From contig CAXHSH010000379.1 in the NCBI GenBank assembly GCA_964019135.1, forward strand, positions 248,001 through 312,000: a DNA stretch of 64,000 bases, given 5' to 3'. The translations under genes and the position numbers were made by a program. The notes beneath the pieces are model-generated. The model did not search any database. It was not told where the DNA came from and was given only the letters and a program-made list of their open reading frames with translations. The first letter of the stretch is position 1. The number at the start of each line of letters is the position of its first letter. Below are positions 1-10,370 of the stretch, one piece after another. The stretch is from Arenicola marina (Eukaryota > Annelida > Polychaeta > Arenicolidae).

Positions 1-603
1 ACAGACAATGGAAGGCTCTATAGTTGCCATGGCACGCGTAGCTGGTGCAAATATAGCTCAGAGCCCGTTCGGCGCCATGGCAACTACGTCATTTTATGAC
101 ATGTGCTTTAGTATGTGCTTTAGAAACTGCGTTTTGTGCCAATGGAGTGTCAGCACGAAGAAATATTGTTTATGTCTTAAAAAAGGATAAGACAAAGTCC
201 AAAACTGCTAAAGTGGCTATCCACACTTTTAGCACGTGAAATTTAAACTGAAAATATGTATTTATAAGAGTAAAAAGTGTTAATTAATACATATCGACAT
301 ACATAACAATGAATAAATATCACATAAGCATTTAATACCTTATAATAAATGAACCAGGAACTCTTGAATAGGCCAATTTTTTCAATAATGACATGGGCCG
401 GACTAATTTTACCCCTCATTTTGAGGCACTAAAATGGCTATAACTTTGTAACCACTTAACATAATTAAGAAAAAGAAAAAGCATGTTAATCTACTAATTA
501 AGAGCTTTCATTTGAGCTATAGAAAGTGTCTAAACTCTAAAATGAAAAAAATGACTGACTGCCCTATTTATGACTTTGAATTATTAAACCTTCAAGTTCG
601 AAA
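1..603. other. Non-coding, AT-rich
   Basis: No convincing gene. The only open frames are short and show no motif or splice context. The sequence is AT-rich intergenic or intronic DNA. Confidence 0.5.
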
Positions 604-695
604 CCTTACAATTGATTTGATTTGATTTGATTGGGGCTTAACGGCACTTTCAGCCTGGAAGGCTATATCGTGCCATATTGGTCCCTTACAATTGA
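604..695 (-). repeat. 68-bp hairpin retro-insert with 12-bp target duplication
   Basis: The direct repeat CCTTACAATTGA occurs at 604-615 and again at 684-695, 12 of 12 identical. Between them lies a 68-bp insert: a (TTTGA)n run, then a hairpin in which GGCAC pairs with GTGCC and AGCCT pairs with AGGCT. Read on the minus strand the insert ends in an (ATCAA)n tail, as expected of a severely 5'-truncated LINE or SINE copied by target-primed reverse transcription. A second copy of the same hairpin lies at 2962-3030. The parent family is not identified. Confidence 0.75.
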
Positions 696-2320
696 ATATA
701 AGGACCAAAAATACCTTTTTTAACATAATTAAGCACGTGATGGATTAACGATTTATGGTATGAAATAGTTTCAGTGAACAACGCTATTGTATCTAAATTG
801 CATTCCTAATGACCATAATTATTCCCTACTTCCTTATGAGACCCTTTTCAGACAATAATTCTAATGGGAATGGACAGTATTTTTATAGTCCCGAATTCTA
901 TCATACTTCCTTAAGGTTACGTAAGGTGGCTAAATGTTGTGGCAAAACTATTTCTTTTGTCCTATAGGTCAGAGGGCAACTAAAGTAGCGATCCCTGAAG
1001 AAATTTCAGATATTCAACCGAAATCTTTAATTATTTCTGGTTCCTAAAAAGTTAATTGCATATCCCTTGTTTACCTCGATCTGATCCAGGAATCCGTAGT
1101 TCCCCCGTCGGCCGGGCAGCTCTTCTAGCACCAGGAAACCTAGTGCGCTCAGTCTGTAGATACAATGTACACACAGCCCGAGAGTGACGTCATCAGATCT
1201 GCTTTCACCCAAATTAAAACTTACATATAAAACTCTCCACAGCCCAAGTCTCGTGTGCTTCTACACACGTATTTCCCATAGGATACGCATGAATAAAGCT
1301 ATTGTTTGTGATGGTGATAGTTGGTCAGTCACGATATTGGTCAGTACAGTCTATATTCGTGGGGATGAATGGATGGAGTCGAGTTTTGGGCCACTTTTGT
1401 GAACACACACATGAGCTTTATCAGACCAATGCAGGGGCAGATCCATGGGGAAGGGGGGGGGGGGGGGGTCCTGGGGATCCGGACCCCCCCCTCCTTCTTT
1501 TGAGGAAGAATGCCGTTTTTCAATGCAAAATTCAGGCCACCTGAAGTGTTGACTTCCCCAGGCCCCCTCCCCCATCCCCCTCCGATCGTGAAAACATTGG
1601 TGGACCCACCAGTCGGTTTTTTTAAGAACCGCCCCCCCCACTCGCCCCCCGTCGACTTGTTTTGCTTAAGTCAAACTTCATATGCGCAAAACTGATACCC
1701 CAACATTTCATACACGCCCTTTTTCTGCGTGATACTGATGAATTATCGTATGAATGACACATACGTAATATATCCAACGTTTAAGCTGTGCTTTAAATAA
1801 ACAGTGGGTTAAACTGGACATAAAAGGGAGGCGTATTTTTGTTTGCGGTAGCAACATACTGCTGGCGGCCAATATGAAGTTAATATCAGGCATGTGATTG
1901 ACCCTCACGAAAAAATAGGAATAGAGTAGGGCTACTACTGCATAAAAAGTAGGAAAGAAATTAGGGACAGGCTTCACTTCAGGAAAAAAAGCAGGGAATT
2001 CTGCTGAAAATTAGCTACGCCTTTTCTGCATATTTATTTTCCGAGATGACTCCTACCCTTGCCACATGATGAATCAATTATTACTTTGGGACCAGGCCAG
2101 ATACATGCATTCCAGTACCACAGAGTAGGTATTATACAGTATAATAACTACTCTATAATACCTAATTGTGGCAGTTCCCTGTGGCAGTTCCCAGTGCCAC
2201 AGGTCAACGTCACAGGACACTGGTGGCAAGATCCTGATGCACCGATTCCATATTCAAACTATGGGAGCCTTTCATGTCACCTGGTTAGATCTTAGAAATT
2301 TCAATAGAAGTGGTAACAAA
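696..2320. other. Non-coding with homopolymer tracts
   Basis: No gene recognised. The segment contains a poly-G tract near 1450-1468 and C-rich runs at 1486-1650. Short frames across these runs are low-complexity translations. Confidence 0.5.
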
Positions 2321-2324
2321 GTAG

Positions 2325-2550
2325 GGACAAAATAAAGAAAGTAGGAAGTAGGGAGAACCGTAAAAGCTAGTGACAAAGTAGGAAAGTAGGGAGAACTTAA
2401 AAAGGCTAGTGACAAAGTAGGAAAATAGGGAGAACTTAAAAAGGCTAGTGACAAAGTAGGAAAGTAGGGAGAACTTAAAAAGGCTAGTGACAAAGTAGGA
2501 AAGTAGGGAGAACCTAAAAAAGCTACTGACAAAGTAGGAAAGTAGGGATC
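2325..2550. repeat. 39-bp tandem repeat, about 5 copies
   Basis: A unit close to GACAAAGTAGGAAAGTAGGG plus 19 further bases repeats about five times with few differences. Because 39 is a multiple of three, the minus strand stays open and gives a repeated 13-residue peptide. I read this as a minisatellite, not a gene. Confidence 0.85.
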
Positions 2551-2810
2551 AATCACAGGACTGCGATATTATCCAGCGGAGGCCAGGCACGATTTCGGTA
2601 GTATCCTACAGTTATGAATGTGACAACTTGAAAGATATTCCAGCAAATTTCGCAAACAAAACCCATAGAAATCAGTATCTGTATATCGATACCTGTGACC
2701 GGACTACCACAGCCTCTGGTAGTCATACCTACACTCATCCTTCGCCTCCCAGTAGGTCACTAGGTCAGTCTACTTCAGGCGCGCACAGATGTGACACCCA
2801 GCCCGGAGCC

Positions 2811-2960
2811 GGCGCGATAGCTCAGTGGGCTAGAGCGCTCGCCTTGAGTGCTCTGGCCACCTGAGAACCTAATGGCACGTGGATTAGGGGTTCGAGCCCT
2901 GCTGTGGCCATGTCTGTGTGGTTGCAGGATAAAGATGTCTTGACGCGATATGAGCAAAAG
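2811..2960 (+). repeat. tRNA-derived SINE head
   Basis: An RNA polymerase III type-2 promoter is visible: an A box TAGCTCAGTGGGC at 2818-2830 and a B box GGTTCGAGCCC at 2889-2899. The wide A-B spacing resembles a tRNA with a long variable arm (Ser/Leu type). The sequence runs on past the tRNA-like part into a unique body of about 60 bp, so this is a SINE or tRNA pseudogene rather than a functional tRNA gene. The hairpin repeat at 2962-3030 follows directly; it may be the SINE tail or a separate insertion. Confidence 0.75.
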
Positions 2961-2961
2961 T

Positions 2962-3030
2962 GGTTGATTTGATTTGATTGGGGCTTAACGGCACTTTCAG
3001 CCTGGAAGGCTATATCGTGCCATATTGGTT
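2962..3030 (-). repeat. Second copy of the 68-bp hairpin element
   Basis: Nearly identical to 616-683: (TTTGA)n followed by the GGCAC/GTGCC hairpin, stem at about 2990-3021. The flanks share only a possible 5-bp TGGTT duplication, so the insertion boundary is uncertain. Confidence 0.7.
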
Positions 3031-3061
3031 TAGGGTTATTCTAAATAACTCAAGAGTCAAT

Positions 3062-3240
3062 ATTAAAACCCTGAAAATAAATACATGTGATATGAATAAA
3101 ACCATGGATGTATCGATCCATAGATCAATAAAACCCTGAGGATATCAAGTAATATCATTGAGCAGATCGTCATAAAACCATGAAAGTGAAGAATGGTGAA
3201 ACGATCAAGACAACAAATTGTCAGAATATAAAACCATGAG
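3062..3240. repeat. Degenerate AT-rich repeat built on AAAACC(C/A)TG
   Basis: The motif A(A/T)AAAACCCTGA or AAAACCATGA recurs near 3063, 3096, 3128, 3172 and 3227. Spacing is 33, 32, 44 and 55 bp. This looks like an eroded tandem repeat. Confidence 0.4.
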
Positions 3241-3287
3241 TTGGTTTTTAAAACCAAGCTTTTGAGATTAATAATTACAGCAAAATG

Positions 3288-3452
3288 CACTGTTTGGCAG
3301 TAAACGTTGAATGTATCATATGCATTTGACTAGATTTATTGTAGATAAATGATCTAAAATCTTTTGCACTGTTTGGCTGTAAACGTTGATTAGATATATC
3401 ATATGCACTTGACTAGATTTATTGCAGATAAATAATCTAAAATCTTTTGCTG
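3288..3452. repeat. Tandem duplication of about 77-85 bp next to the LINE 3' end
   Basis: Two copies of a unit that begins GCACTGTTTGGC and continues through TGACTAGATTTATTG to ATCTAAAATCTTTTG. It lies at the 3' side of the minus-strand LINE and may be its terminal repeat. Confidence 0.65.
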
Positions 3453-3550
3453 TGGTATATTATTAAATAGTTCTTTCATAGTTTCTGCTCTGTAATATTG
3501 ATCCCTTGTTTGTTGAAAGTCAACACACCTCAACAGAATGTGCTCCACAG

Positions 3551-4750
3551 TCAGGGGTTCCTGACAGGGAACACATTCGGGAGGTGGTTCTCCTTTGAGG
3601 AGATAGCAATGGGTAAGGTACGTATGTCCAATTCGGAGTGAATGACAACGTCCCTCCGCCTACCGCGGATTCTTGGCCGTTTGGTACCCACAGTAGGCTG
3701 AAGCCGTTGCAATTTGTTGGAGGATTGCTCGTCCCAGGACGACTGCCAATTTTTAGTAATTTCATGTTGGATGTACGGCTTCAAGTCCGAGTATGGAATC
3801 TGGACTAGAAGGACGTCGCCATTCAGAGCCTCTTTGGCGGCAGTGTCTGCTAGACTGTTGCCCTCTATGCCTATATGGCTAGGGATCCAGCAGAACACTA
3901 CCGCCTTTCCATTGCATATTAAATAATGACATTTTATCAATATATCCTGTATCAAGGGATGTTCATATTTTTGATGTTCTATGGCTTCTATACATGATAG
4001 GGAATATGATAAAGCTGTCATGTAGCGATTGCTCTACATATTCAAGTGCCATCACTAGAGCCACCGCTTCCGCGGTGTATATAGAGCATTGGTCCGGGAG
4101 GCGGCTGCTGCACTGGTGTTCACCAGCCACCGCCGCAGCAGCCACCCTGTGGGAGTCCTTTGAGCCATCGGTATATATAGAGAAATGGTTGGGGTGTTGA
4201 TTGTGAATAGTATGTTTAAGTTCTATAAATTGTGATGGGTCTGTGTCAGATTTGTTGTAAGTTGCTAGTTCTAACAGAACTTTTGGAGATTCGATTTCCC
4301 ATGGTGGGATTTCTGGAAGATGCCAGGTTCGTATATCGTTGAAATTGATATTGTATCTTGTCAAAAGGTTATTGACTCGAATTCCAAAGGTAGGTATTGT
4401 CTTTGGTTTGTTTTCAAATAGTGTTGTAAACTTTGGGTGGAATACGTCTTCAAAGGTAGGATTATTGGGATTTGTTTTGAGCTTAAGTGCGTATTGTAGT
4501 GCTAATTTATCTCTACGGTAGTATAGAGATGGCTCAGCAGACTCCACGTAAGGCTTTCCGCAGGAGATGTGCGGAAAGCTCTCAGACATAAACGAAGTGC
4601 TTGGTTGTGCACAGGGTCCAGCATCTGCAAATATGATTTGCGTGCTGATCCGTAAATCATGGACCCATAATCCAGCCGTGACCGTATCAGGGCTCTGTAG
4701 ATATTTAATAATGTCTCTCTTTCTGTTCCCCATTCTGTATTAGATAGCAC
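3551..4750 (-). pseudogene. LINE thumb/connector and RNase H domain
   Basis: Overlapping minus-strand frames carry the downstream half of the LINE protein. At 4502-4750 is the RALIRSRLDYGS connector. At 3963-4733 the RNase H core appears: YTDGSK (first Asp) and IYTAEAVALVMALEYV (catalytic Glu). At 3551-4021 the domain ends with CWIPSHIGIEGNSLADTAAK (His and last Asp). The changes of frame near 4000 and 4550-4730 show ordinary decay. The C-terminal HTYLTHC..C..C-type Cys/His segment (3520-3650) is in yet another frame. Confidence 0.8.
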
Positions 4751-4918
4751 TTTAATTATATTAAGTGCTTTGGTACATTTCTGTTTTAATTGTTAAATAT
4801 GGGGTATAAAAGTCAGTTTTTTATCGAATAAAAGGCCGAGAAATACTGTTTCTGGCACAACTGGTATTTGGTCCCCATTCATTTTAAATTCAGGTTCAGG
4901 ATGGAGTTTCCGGAGTTG

Positions 4919-5497
4919 TCAGAAGTGCATACACACTGTTTTAGTTTTAGAAAATTTAAATCCATTCTCATCGCACCATTGTTGTAACTTATTGAGGTTC
5001 ATTTGTAGTTGCCTTTCTATTGTGTGCATATGTTTGGACCTGAAACAGGCCAAAAAATCATCAACAAATAGAGAAGGATCTATGTTATTAGTGAGACATT
5101 TTATGATGCTGTTGATTTTAATACTAAAAAGGGTTACAGATAGGATACTGCCTTGGGGAACCCCCATCTCCTGATCGTATACTTCGGAGAGGGTAGTTCC
5201 GACCCTTGTCTGAAATAGACGTCTGTTTAAGAATTCTTGAATAAAATTTGGCATATGACCTCTGAGTCCCATATCATGGAGGTCTTTTAAAATACCATAT
5301 TTCCATGTGGTGTCATATGCCTTTTCAAGGTCAAAGAATACTGCCATCACGTGTTCTTTTTTGATGAATGCCTCGCGTATATAGGTCTCCAATCGTATTA
5401 AATTATCGGTGGTATTTCTGTTTTGTCGAAAGCCACTCTGGAACTTAGTGATGATATTATTTGTTTCCAGAAAATATGTAAGGCGGTTATTTATCAT
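4919..5497 (-). pseudogene. LINE reverse transcriptase fragment
   Basis: Open for 192 codons. Visible reverse transcriptase motifs are FDLEKAYDTTW (motif A, with the catalytic Asp), GVPQGSILSVTLF (motif B) and SLFVDDFLA (motif C, FVDD in place of the usual YADD or FADD). The fragment ends with a typical KTKTVCMHF. The frame starts inside the domain; the conserved YRPIALTS motif lies just upstream (5530-5560). It would copy LINE RNA at the target site if the rest of the element were present. It is 5'-truncated and followed by stops, so it is a dead copy. Confidence 0.85.
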
Positions 5498-5595
5498 CTT
5501 TTCTAGTGTTTTACATATACAACTTGTAAGAGCTATTGGTCGGTAGGAAGAAGGATTGGTGTGATCCTTCCCAGGCTTAGGGATAGCAGATAACC

Positions 5596-6389
5596 ATGAA
5601 TCCGGTTGCTATTGACTGGGTGATAAAGGGATATCATGCGTTTCAAATACGACCTCACCCCGATATTCCGATGGCCGTAATTCGAGAAATGTCCAATCCC
5701 TTCGATCCGTCAGCGTGTCTTGTTGTGATGTCCCCTCAACAAGAAATACCGCAAGATATGTTACGTGCCGTTACCCGTGACGCCACTGGGCATAGACCAA
5801 CCCAGACACTTCAAGATATTGCTGGACGCTCCGTGGGCCGAGTGCCAGCCAATTGTTGTCGTCTCCTTTCCATTTTGCTGGACCAAGAAATGACCTCCCG
5901 TGGAATAGCCTGGTACGACGGACATGTCCCATGATATAATTAATAATTGGCCACTTGTAAGGACATAACATCTTTGATTACTGCTCGTATTTGTAAGACG
6001 TCGAGAGGTGTGTACATGTCATTGCATTGGGGTAAAATGTAAATTTCCCTCTCGTGTACGTTATCCACCAGGGGCGACATTGCCACGATTAGTGAATTAA
6101 TGAACATTCCAAAGTACTAACCTCAAATTAAATATATACAACGAAGCATTACATGAGGGAAATTACAATACATTTCTGTGTGTACACGGGTGAAGTGGGT
6201 CCAAGTCGTAACCCCGGCCAACATCAGCGATTCAACCAAGGCCAGCCTGGAAGACGGGATACTCCCGGGGGAGGTGCGGACCTCTCGGCCCAGTACCGCT
6301 TCGATATCGACGTGGCCCAAGTGGAAAGACTAGATTCCTTAATTAAGCTGTACATCCCTGTTGAGCATCGCATTCGTTGCCACATTTAG
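5596..6389 (+). CDS. HIRAN-domain protein, two exons, N-terminus uncertain
   Basis: The first block (5596-5934) reads like a HIRAN domain: AVIREMSNPFDPSACLVV matches the family pattern of a core ending in NPYDPNA, and VGRVPANCCRLLSILLDQ matches the GyiPrelA-lsplld part. HIRAN domains bind 3' DNA ends in HLTF/Rad5 and also occur as stand-alone proteins. A second block at about 6149-6389 (GEVGPSRNPGQ... PGGGADLSAQYRF) looks like the next exon. It is preceded by a consensus branch point TACTAAC at 6115-6121 and an AG at 6147-6148, and ends at a TAG followed by AATAAA at 6402. The 5' boundary coincides with the truncated LINE, so the true N-terminus may have been displaced. The exon 1 donor is not settled (candidates near 5908 and 5957). 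Confidence 0.5.
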
Positions 6390-6401
6390 GAATGTAATGC
6401 T

Positions 6402-6407
6402 AATAAA
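6402..6407 (+). promoter_or_regulatory. Poly(A) signal of the HIRAN gene
   Basis: AATAAA lies 13 bases after the TAG stop at 6387-6389, which supports that stop as the real 3' end. Confidence 0.45.
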
Positions 6408-6960
6408 CAATATCGAAACGACATGGTGATGTTATTATCTTGTAGTTAAATCAACAAGTTACCTCTGTCTCTCTCTCTGTTTCCCTCCCCCTTGTGTCTG
6501 TTTGTCTCTGTGTATATATATCTACATATTTTACACGGTGCTGCTATATAACCCGCCAAAAAAATTCATGTATTTGAAATACTGAATGAAGTAGTCGAGA
6601 GCTATTTCCTATAATTTAGTAGCAATATATAACTATTTCACATCAAGCGGTACATTAATACGCATACGAAGGTCACTTTCCTATGTGAAAGAATCATTTT
6701 TTTTTACTATAAAGTAACTCTAAGAACGCGAAAGGTCGTAGTATACTCACTTAATTGCTACTATTACAGTGTGGCCGTTTATTACCTTTTGCAAAGTATT
6801 TTTTTCCACAACTAATGTTACATTTTTTGGATGTCTTTTACAGTGAAGCCGTCTAATCCCCCCCCCCCCCCCCCCAATCCCCGTTGGCCATTTCCACTAG
6901 TTGTTAACGTTGCAACTAACCATTAACTTTTTGGTAATTTTAGTAGGTAATTTCATTAAT
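6408..6960. other. Intergenic, low complexity
   Basis: Contains a CT-rich microsatellite (about 6463-6500) and a poly-C tract of about 16 (6859-6875). No gene seen. Confidence 0.5.
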
Positions 6961-7190
6961 ATGCCCAAGTCCGGAAAGTGTGGATGTACCCGTCACACGG
7001 AATTCTGTCCCGCTAACAATGCATCCATGTATCATGTAACACGATCGAAGAAAGTAGCGTCCAATTTATTACACTATATTAAGTCTCAATCTTGGTTCAC
7101 CAACGACTCCCAATATATTTGTGTCACATGTCTCTCCTCATTACGAGAGATATACAATTCCACACTGTCTCTCCTTCCATGGGGTTGTCA
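6961..7190 (+). CDS. Putative first exon of unknown gene; Cys/His-rich N-terminus
   Basis: The first ATG of the frame is at 6961 and gives MPKSGKCGCTRHTEFCP followed by CVTCL about 45 residues on. The CxC...H...C / CxxC spacing suggests a small zinc-binding module. The sequence then runs into a low-complexity stretch and stops at 7239. Codon use and placement fit the 5' exon of the gene continued at 7345-8874 and 9906-10370, but the junction is not resolved. Function unknown. Confidence 0.4.
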
Positions 7191-7344
7191 AAACAGAATC
7201 GTATTCTGGTGCATTTTCTTCTGGCCTGCACAGTTCTGACTCTAGAAGAAGAATGCAAATGTATTTTTTCACTGGCACGTGCGGTAGAGTTTCTCTTGTA
7301 TACCAAGAACACTTCAGCTTTTTTCTCCTTTTAGTTTTTTTTTG

Positions 7345-8874
7345 GCCATTGTGGTATATTTCCTGACCGGCAGTAAAATCACGATCAATTTGCTTAGTAA
7401 TGAAGCCCCTTCACCTTCCTATTATCTACTCAAGCAATGGCTTGAAAAACAATCTACGCAGCCTCTCTCCTGTGCCATTGCTGATGATTGTTTCACATTT
7501 TTTGACAACTCGCAAATCGTCGCCCGCAATTGGCGTGTGAAACTCAACTGTAAAGTTTCATCCAGTACAGTTACCACCGTCATTCATATTGGAACTAATG
7601 TAAAATCTGTACTACAAGAAGATTCGTTCCTTTCCCCAAGATTGTGGTATCCATTTTCTTTACAAAAAGGCGATTTTGCGTGTCTCAAAGAAAATGACAA
7701 GCGAAACCTGTCGCACTTCGAGACATTCCAGGATAATTTCTTGGCAAGCAAACTCGCGGAGCTTGATAATGCAGCAACCCACGCTTTAGGGGCACACAAG
7801 ACACACCCTGTCACCTTTGAGAAAGAGGGTTCCCCCATCTTTAAGAAGGCAAAGACATGTCCAAAAGACTACTTGCCTTGCGAAAACCGAAACCCCTCTG
7901 ACCCACCCGTTATCAAAATGGACGAACCCGTCATCGTTAATCCGAACAGTTACGACCGGGTTCAGGAGGTTTTGGAACATCTCAGTGATGTGTGCCTGGC
8001 TTTTGGTCGCTATTGGACAATATTGGGGAGTGATGGGTTGCCATACATCCTAGGTACCAATCTGCAAGGTTGTTGTGTGAAATGTCCGTTGTGCTCCATG
8101 GAATTTAAAGGACACTCCAATGACTTCGAGGCCCACCTTAGGTCTCAGCATCCATATTGCACCCGTCTTCCCCATTCGTTTTCTCTGAAGTTCGCAAATT
8201 TGCTCCTCGTTCCAGGATATGGTAACCTTGAAATGAACAGCTCCAGATCGTTGTTCAAGATGGGATGGGAAATTGTGTTGAAGCCACTGGTGCAGCTATT
8301 GGGATTCAAATCCGAAAAGGCACTCCAATACTGTTTTGGGTGTAAGGATCACCATAAGTCCTTCCAAATACTGGACATACTTCTGCATGGTTGTGCCGAG
8401 GAAATGCTGTGTACATACATTGTTTCCGCCCGGACGTCAGGACATACTGTGTCGCTCGATGGCTTCAAGTCATGGAAGTCCACGGTACAAAGCCCAAATT
8501 ATTTGTTTCTGTTCGATTTTGTTCTTCATTTCGTTTTGGCTTTGTTTCTTTTCCGGAAGGGCGTTCGCAACAACAACAGCTACGTGATCTTCATTGCACG
8601 CACAATTCTTGCACCCCTGTTTTATGTGAACACGCAACCCAAGTACGTAGAACTGGACATCAAGGATCGCTTGATGAGGGTGCACGCCCCCCTACCAGTC
8701 CTGGCACTACTAAACAATAATGAATCCTTCAATGACGGAGTGGCAGGACATGGCGAAGGTGGAGACTTTAAGTTGGAGAACCGCAATAAACGGGTTATGC
8801 GAAGGTTACCACAAGGGCTACCAACCGCCACGCAATGGAAGCAAGCGTGCCGGACACTCGACGAAATGGAGAAG
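7345..8874 (+). CDS. Large exon of a conserved-looking gene of unknown function
   Basis: About 510 codons stay open. An acceptor-like TTTTAG sits at 7331-7334 and a donor AAG|GTAAAG at 8874/8875, cutting after ...RTLDEMEK in phase 0. The frame contains one C2H2-like finger, CPLCSMEFKGHSNDFEAHLR plus SQH (about 8087-8150). After it comes a segment with DHHKSFQILDILLHG that resembles large uncharacterised proteins repeated in invertebrate genomes (from memory, not searched). I do not recognise an enzyme. A C2H2 finger in such families often goes with a transposon origin, but no terminal repeats are visible here. Confidence 0.55.
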
Positions 8875-9098
8875 GTAAAGGAAGCAACAAATGCATTTCA
8901 GTCATTCTCTTTATTTCAGGGAACCTTCATCTTTTACGTCCTTCTTTTGAATCAGCAGGTCTAGTCATGCTGGAAATAATACAGGTCGCTATGACTACGT
9001 GCTTTGTTTTATATATTTTTATGGTTTTCTAATGAGATATATAATTTCCAAACACAAATAATTGAATACTCCTTGGCATTTCTACGTCATTATTGTAC

Positions 9099-9341
9099 TT
9101 AGCATTTACCTGTGGTCAGGACAGCGGAACGTAAATTCCAGCGCTTGAGTTCCTTGGGAGCCACCGTGTAACCAGTACACTTGACGTGTGCCCAGTACAC
9201 GCAAGTGGTGTTGGCTTCGCATCCAACCCACGGTCCCTGGGCCCGATCTTTTCGGGAACCGAAGACGATGCCACACTCGCCACACCTTTGCTCCGTTGAC
9301 TGAAACAACAATGTTGTAGGTCCATACACCTTCATCAAATG
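9099..9341 (-). CDS. PHD-like zinc finger exon of an antisense gene
   Basis: The minus-strand frame carries CGECGIVF then WVGCE, C, YWAHVKCTGY: the Cys/Cys, W-x-x-C and W-x-H-x-x-C pattern of PHD fingers, which read histone tails in chromatin proteins. The acceptor ...ATACAG|CATTTGATG (exon starts at 9341) is phase 0 and fits the donor of the 9418-9810 exon. The frame stops at 9099, or is spliced at CAG|GTAAAT (9106). All of it lies inside the intron 8875-9905 of the plus-strand gene. Confidence 0.6.
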   Translation of the reverse strand, partial: HLMKVYGPTTLLFQSTEQRCGECGIVFGSRKDRAQGPWVGCEANTTCVYWAHVKCTGYTVAPKELKRWNLRSAVLTTGKC

Positions 9342-9417
9342 CTGTATTCTAAATAGAAGACGACGTGGCGTAATTAATAGCCTAGTTCACTATATATGTA
9401 AACCCAGAAACACTTAC

Positions 9418-9810
9418 GTCGTCACTACCCTCTTCCGCCTCCGGAATGGGTTGTGGATCAGCTGATGGCTCTTGTCGTGTGGGTGGGATGACTGGTGTTG
9501 CTGGGATGACTGGTGTGGATGGGAGGACTGGTGTGGGTGGGATGACTGGTGTTGGTGGGATGACTGGTGTGGCTGGGAGGACGGGTGTGGCTGGGAGGAC
9601 GGGTGTGGCTGGGAGGACGGGTGTGGCTGGGAGGACGGGTGTGGCTGGGAGGACGGGTGTAGCTGGGTTGACTTGATTGGGGTTTCCCATCGCTGCTACA
9701 GGGGCAAGCTCCTTCCATTCTGTGCCGTCAGACCAATGGAAAATGTCGCCTTTCTCCGTCTTGATGCACAAGTAGACAGAGGTGTTTGTCGTTTTGTGCA
9801 GTTCCAAAGC
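9418..9810 (-). CDS. Exon with Pro/Thr/Val repeat, same antisense gene
   Basis: 131 codons in phase 0. The acceptor is CCAATATAG|GCTTTG (exon begins at 9810) and the donor a perfect GAC|GTAAGT at 9418. The exon encodes LELHKTTNTSVYLCIKTEKG and FHWSDGTEWKELAP, then about ten six-residue units of the type PATPVL, and an acidic end EAEEGSDD. The first half looks globular and the repeat is likely disordered. The repeat is an 18-bp minisatellite, so its length may vary between individuals. Splicing to the PHD exon is supported by matching phase. Confidence 0.6.
9476..9668. repeat. 18-bp minisatellite inside the Pro/Thr-rich exon
   Basis: Units of the type GGCTGGGAGGACGGGTGT repeat about ten times. 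The five at the high-coordinate end are nearly identical; the others diverge to GGGATGACTGGTGT. The plus-strand frames across it are antisense shadows. Confidence 0.85.
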
Positions 9811-9905
9811 CTATATTGGTATAGAATAAATAATTACCTTATTTTAACTGTTACAAGTTAAATAGTACCATATTATAATATTATAGTTTATTTCCATTTC
9901 CACAG

Positions 9906-10370
9906 ATTAAGAGTCTATTTGCCAACAACCCTGGCCATGAATCGTCCCCTCCCTCATTGGCGTCGGAAATCCGAGAATGGCGCCAGTGTATCCGGACTTC
10001 CGGGTATTTGAATGACCCAACCGAGAAAGCTGCTCACACGACCATGGATGGGCGCCTCGTACACGGAGGCCTCGTTAATCTCAAGGCCAATGCCACCGCG
10101 AGGATGACTCAGTGCTGGGACGAAGTGTCTGCGCATGGGAAAATAAGAGTCGGCCCAGTGATGCAAATTCTCGAAGCAAAACCCCCTCCCCAGACTAAGG
10201 CCGATTTGACCCGTCTGTGGCTCACTATTGCAGCAGAGTTGGATGCCTTGGGAGGGGATAGCCAAAATGTGCGAACACGTCTGTCCAAGGGTCCGGACAA
10301 AATGGGGCTGCATCAGATGGTGGAACAAGTTGCAGAGGAGGTGGCCATGCTCCATATGGGATACTACGAG
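9906..10370 (+). CDS. Downstream exon of the same unknown gene
   Basis: The exon is bounded by a textbook acceptor (TTTCCATTTCCACAG, ends 9905) and donor (GAG|GTGAGA at 10370/10371). It is 465 bases, 155 codons, phase 0 on both sides, and matches the phase 0 donor at 8874. It begins IKSLFANNPGHE and includes EIREWRQCIRTSGYLNDP and MDGRLVHGGLVNLKANA, with a predicted mainly helical acidic C-terminal part. Matching phase and open length support a real exon. The next exon is not found; the gypsy fossil starts 1 kb downstream. Confidence 0.6.

Larger units (their letters stand above)
3455..5600 (-). mobile_element. 5'-truncated LINE with RNase H (I/Nimb-like)
   Basis: A minus-strand non-LTR retrotransposon fragment of about 2.1 kb. 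In element order it contains reverse transcriptase motifs (from about 5590 down), a thumb/connector segment, an RNase H domain and a C-terminal Cys/His segment near 3530-3640. An RNase H domain after the reverse transcriptase is typical of the I/Jockey group, including I and Nimb clades. The 5' part, with endonuclease and ORF1, is absent. The element ends inside the reverse transcriptase at about 5592-5605, flush with the HIRAN gene. Clade assignment is by motif order only. Confidence 0.85.

Noticed and set aside
1302-1695. Overlapping ORFs rich in Gly or Pro
   Set aside because: Low-complexity readings across poly-G and poly-C tracts.
2272-2556. Minus-strand ORF with repeated SPYFPTLSLAFL peptide
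   Set aside because: Translation of the 39-bp tandem repeat. No start context or homologue.
2811-2905. Functional tRNA gene
   Set aside because: A and B boxes are good, but the arms do not give a clean cloverleaf and the sequence runs on into a SINE body.
9446-9861. Plus-strand frames with GMTGVAG or CGWED repeats
   Set aside because: Antisense shadows of the minus-strand Pro/Thr-rich exon, which has consensus splice sites.
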